From positions 1 through 15,178 of the forward strand of contig CATYUF010000041.1 in assembly GCA_958413095.1 (NCBI GenBank): DNA of 15,178 nt. The letters run 5' to 3'. The notes beneath the pieces were generated by a model. The model saw only the letters and a program-made list of their open reading frames with translations. It searched no databases and was not told where the DNA came from. Source of the DNA: an uncultured Clostridium sp. Its GTDB lineage: Bacteria > Bacillota > Clostridia > TANB77 > CAG-508. The position numbers were made by a program, and so were the translations under genes. Below are positions 14,331 to 15,178 of this stretch, piece after piece; the stretch's first letter is position 1; each line of letters opens with the position of its first letter.

Positions 14331-15178
14331 TTAAGCATAAGACATAACACCAAGATCATTAAAATAATATCGTACACCATCAATATATAGAGTTACATTA
14401 CGTAACATACTTCCTGTTGGTCCATTCCATGCAATACCATCTCCATCAGCTTTCAAGTAATACCAGTTACTTCCTTCTTGATACCATCCTGTTAGCATTG
14501 CACCTTGATTTTCACCAGGTTTAGGATTAACTATTAAATAATACCAATATCCACCGATATTTTGCCATCCTGTTAACATTCTGCCACCATTATTAGGATC
14601 TAAGTAATACCAGAATTTTGTACTTGTAGAAGGGTTAGGTAAAACATATTGCCATCCTGTTAATTTTCCACACGTAGATGGATTATAATAGTAGCAATAT
14701 GAACCAGATTGTTGCCATCCACCTATGGTAAATTGATTTGACTTTTTAACATTTGTAGCACGGTTTCCAGCTCTATCTGTTACTTTGGTCCATAAATAAT
14801 ACTTACCTGCTGCACTACTTATCGTTCTATTTGCTCCATTTGTAAAGTTTGTCCATCCTGATGTTGGTTCTGTACTACTACTTGTTGACCAAGCATATTG
14901 TAATGTACTTAATCCACTTCCACCTGAATCTGATGCAGTTAATTTTATTGATATATTTTTATTTTCATAGTTTTCTTTAGTATAACTACCACCATTAGGA
15001 CTTATCGATACTGTAGGAATAGTCTTATCAATATTACCAACCTTAATAGACTTTTTATTAACATTTCCACTAGCATCTTTTACATAAAAGTAATATGTAC
15101 CATTTGCTGTTACAGTATAGGTTCTTGAAATTTCAGCAGTTGTATTTGTAACACCTACCCATCCTCCTGAAGAAGCTG
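14331..15178 (-). CDS. Surface protein with Ig-like modules and cell-wall-binding repeats (5' end outside window)
   Basis: The minus-strand frame is open from the right edge to the TAA at 14331-14333, giving 281 visible C-terminal residues; the signal peptide and start lie beyond the window. Reading inward: the end of an Ig-like module (TYTVTANGTYYFYVKDASGN), then a full module with VSISPNGGSYTKENY, STLQYAWSTSSSTEP and GKYYLWTKVTDRAGN. From 14723 downward come choline-binding/glucan-binding-type repeats (PF01473 style): GGWQQSGSYCYYYNP, GKLTGWQYV with KFWYYLD, RMLTGWQNIGGYWYYL, AMLTGWYQEGSNWYYLKADG, and a closing VRYYFNDLGVMSYA. These repeats hold secreted proteins non-covalently on wall polymers. 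Its Ig-like module is the same type as in the surface protein at the left end of the window. The cargo domain, enzyme or adhesin, lies off the edge. Confidence 0.9.
   Translation of the reverse strand, partial: ASSGGWVGVTNTTAEISRTYTVTANGTYYFYVKDASGNVNKKSIKVGNIDKTIPTVSISPNGGSYTKENYENKNISIKLTASDSGGSGLSTLQYAWSTSSSTEPTSGWTNFTNGANRTISSAAGKYYLWTKVTDRAGNRATNVKKSNQFTIGGWQQSGSYCYYYNPSTCGKLTGWQYVLPNPSTSTKFWYYLDPNNGGRMLTGWQNIGGYWYYLIVNPKPGENQGAMLTGWYQEGSNWYYLKADGDGIAWNGPTGSMLRNVTLYIDGVRYYFNDLGVMSYA

Overview
The window looks like a chromosomal segment of an AT-rich, Gram-positive gut-type clostridium (Firmicutes). The evidence is the strong AGA/ATA/TAA codon bias, AGGAGG-type ribosome binding sites, sigma-A promoters, clostridial-type RpoB and RpoC, and surface proteins built from BspA-type leucine-rich repeats, Ig-like modules, a dockerin and cell-wall-binding repeats. 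The species cannot be named from the sequence alone. TGG encodes Trp and no gene needs a recoded stop.

Layout: (1) 1-1646, the 3' part of a large surface protein gene (LRR repeats, Ig-like modules, C-terminal dockerin), closed by a hairpin terminator. (2) 1719-2579, exonuclease III with its own promoter and an odd ribosome binding site that appears to reach the start codon across a hairpin. (3) 2659-3926, an AI-2E-family membrane protein with promoter and terminator. (4) 4066-4909, a HEPN/nucleotidyltransferase pair of toxin-antitoxin type; the HEPN gene carries a one-base frameshift that displaces its conserved C-terminus. (5) 4965-5537 on the minus strand, a small COG2426 membrane protein, divergent from rpoB. 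(6) 5625-13830, the rpoB-rpoC transcription unit, with a long structured rpoB leader, an unusually wide (346 bp) hairpin-filled gap between the two genes, and a strong terminator. (7) 13831-14330, mostly non-coding DNA with the left-end fragment of an IS256-type transposase. (8) 14331-15178 on the minus strand, the 3' part of a second surface protein gene, with Ig-like modules and choline-binding-type wall repeats.

The housekeeping core (rpoBC, xth) sits between two accessory surface-protein loci that share one extracellular domain type but use different anchors. The most unusual material is at the RNA level: the rpoB leader, the rpoB-rpoC gap, the hairpin-bridged xth ribosome binding site and the hairpin that hides the transposase-fragment ribosome binding site. 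No clearly new multi-gene system is visible.
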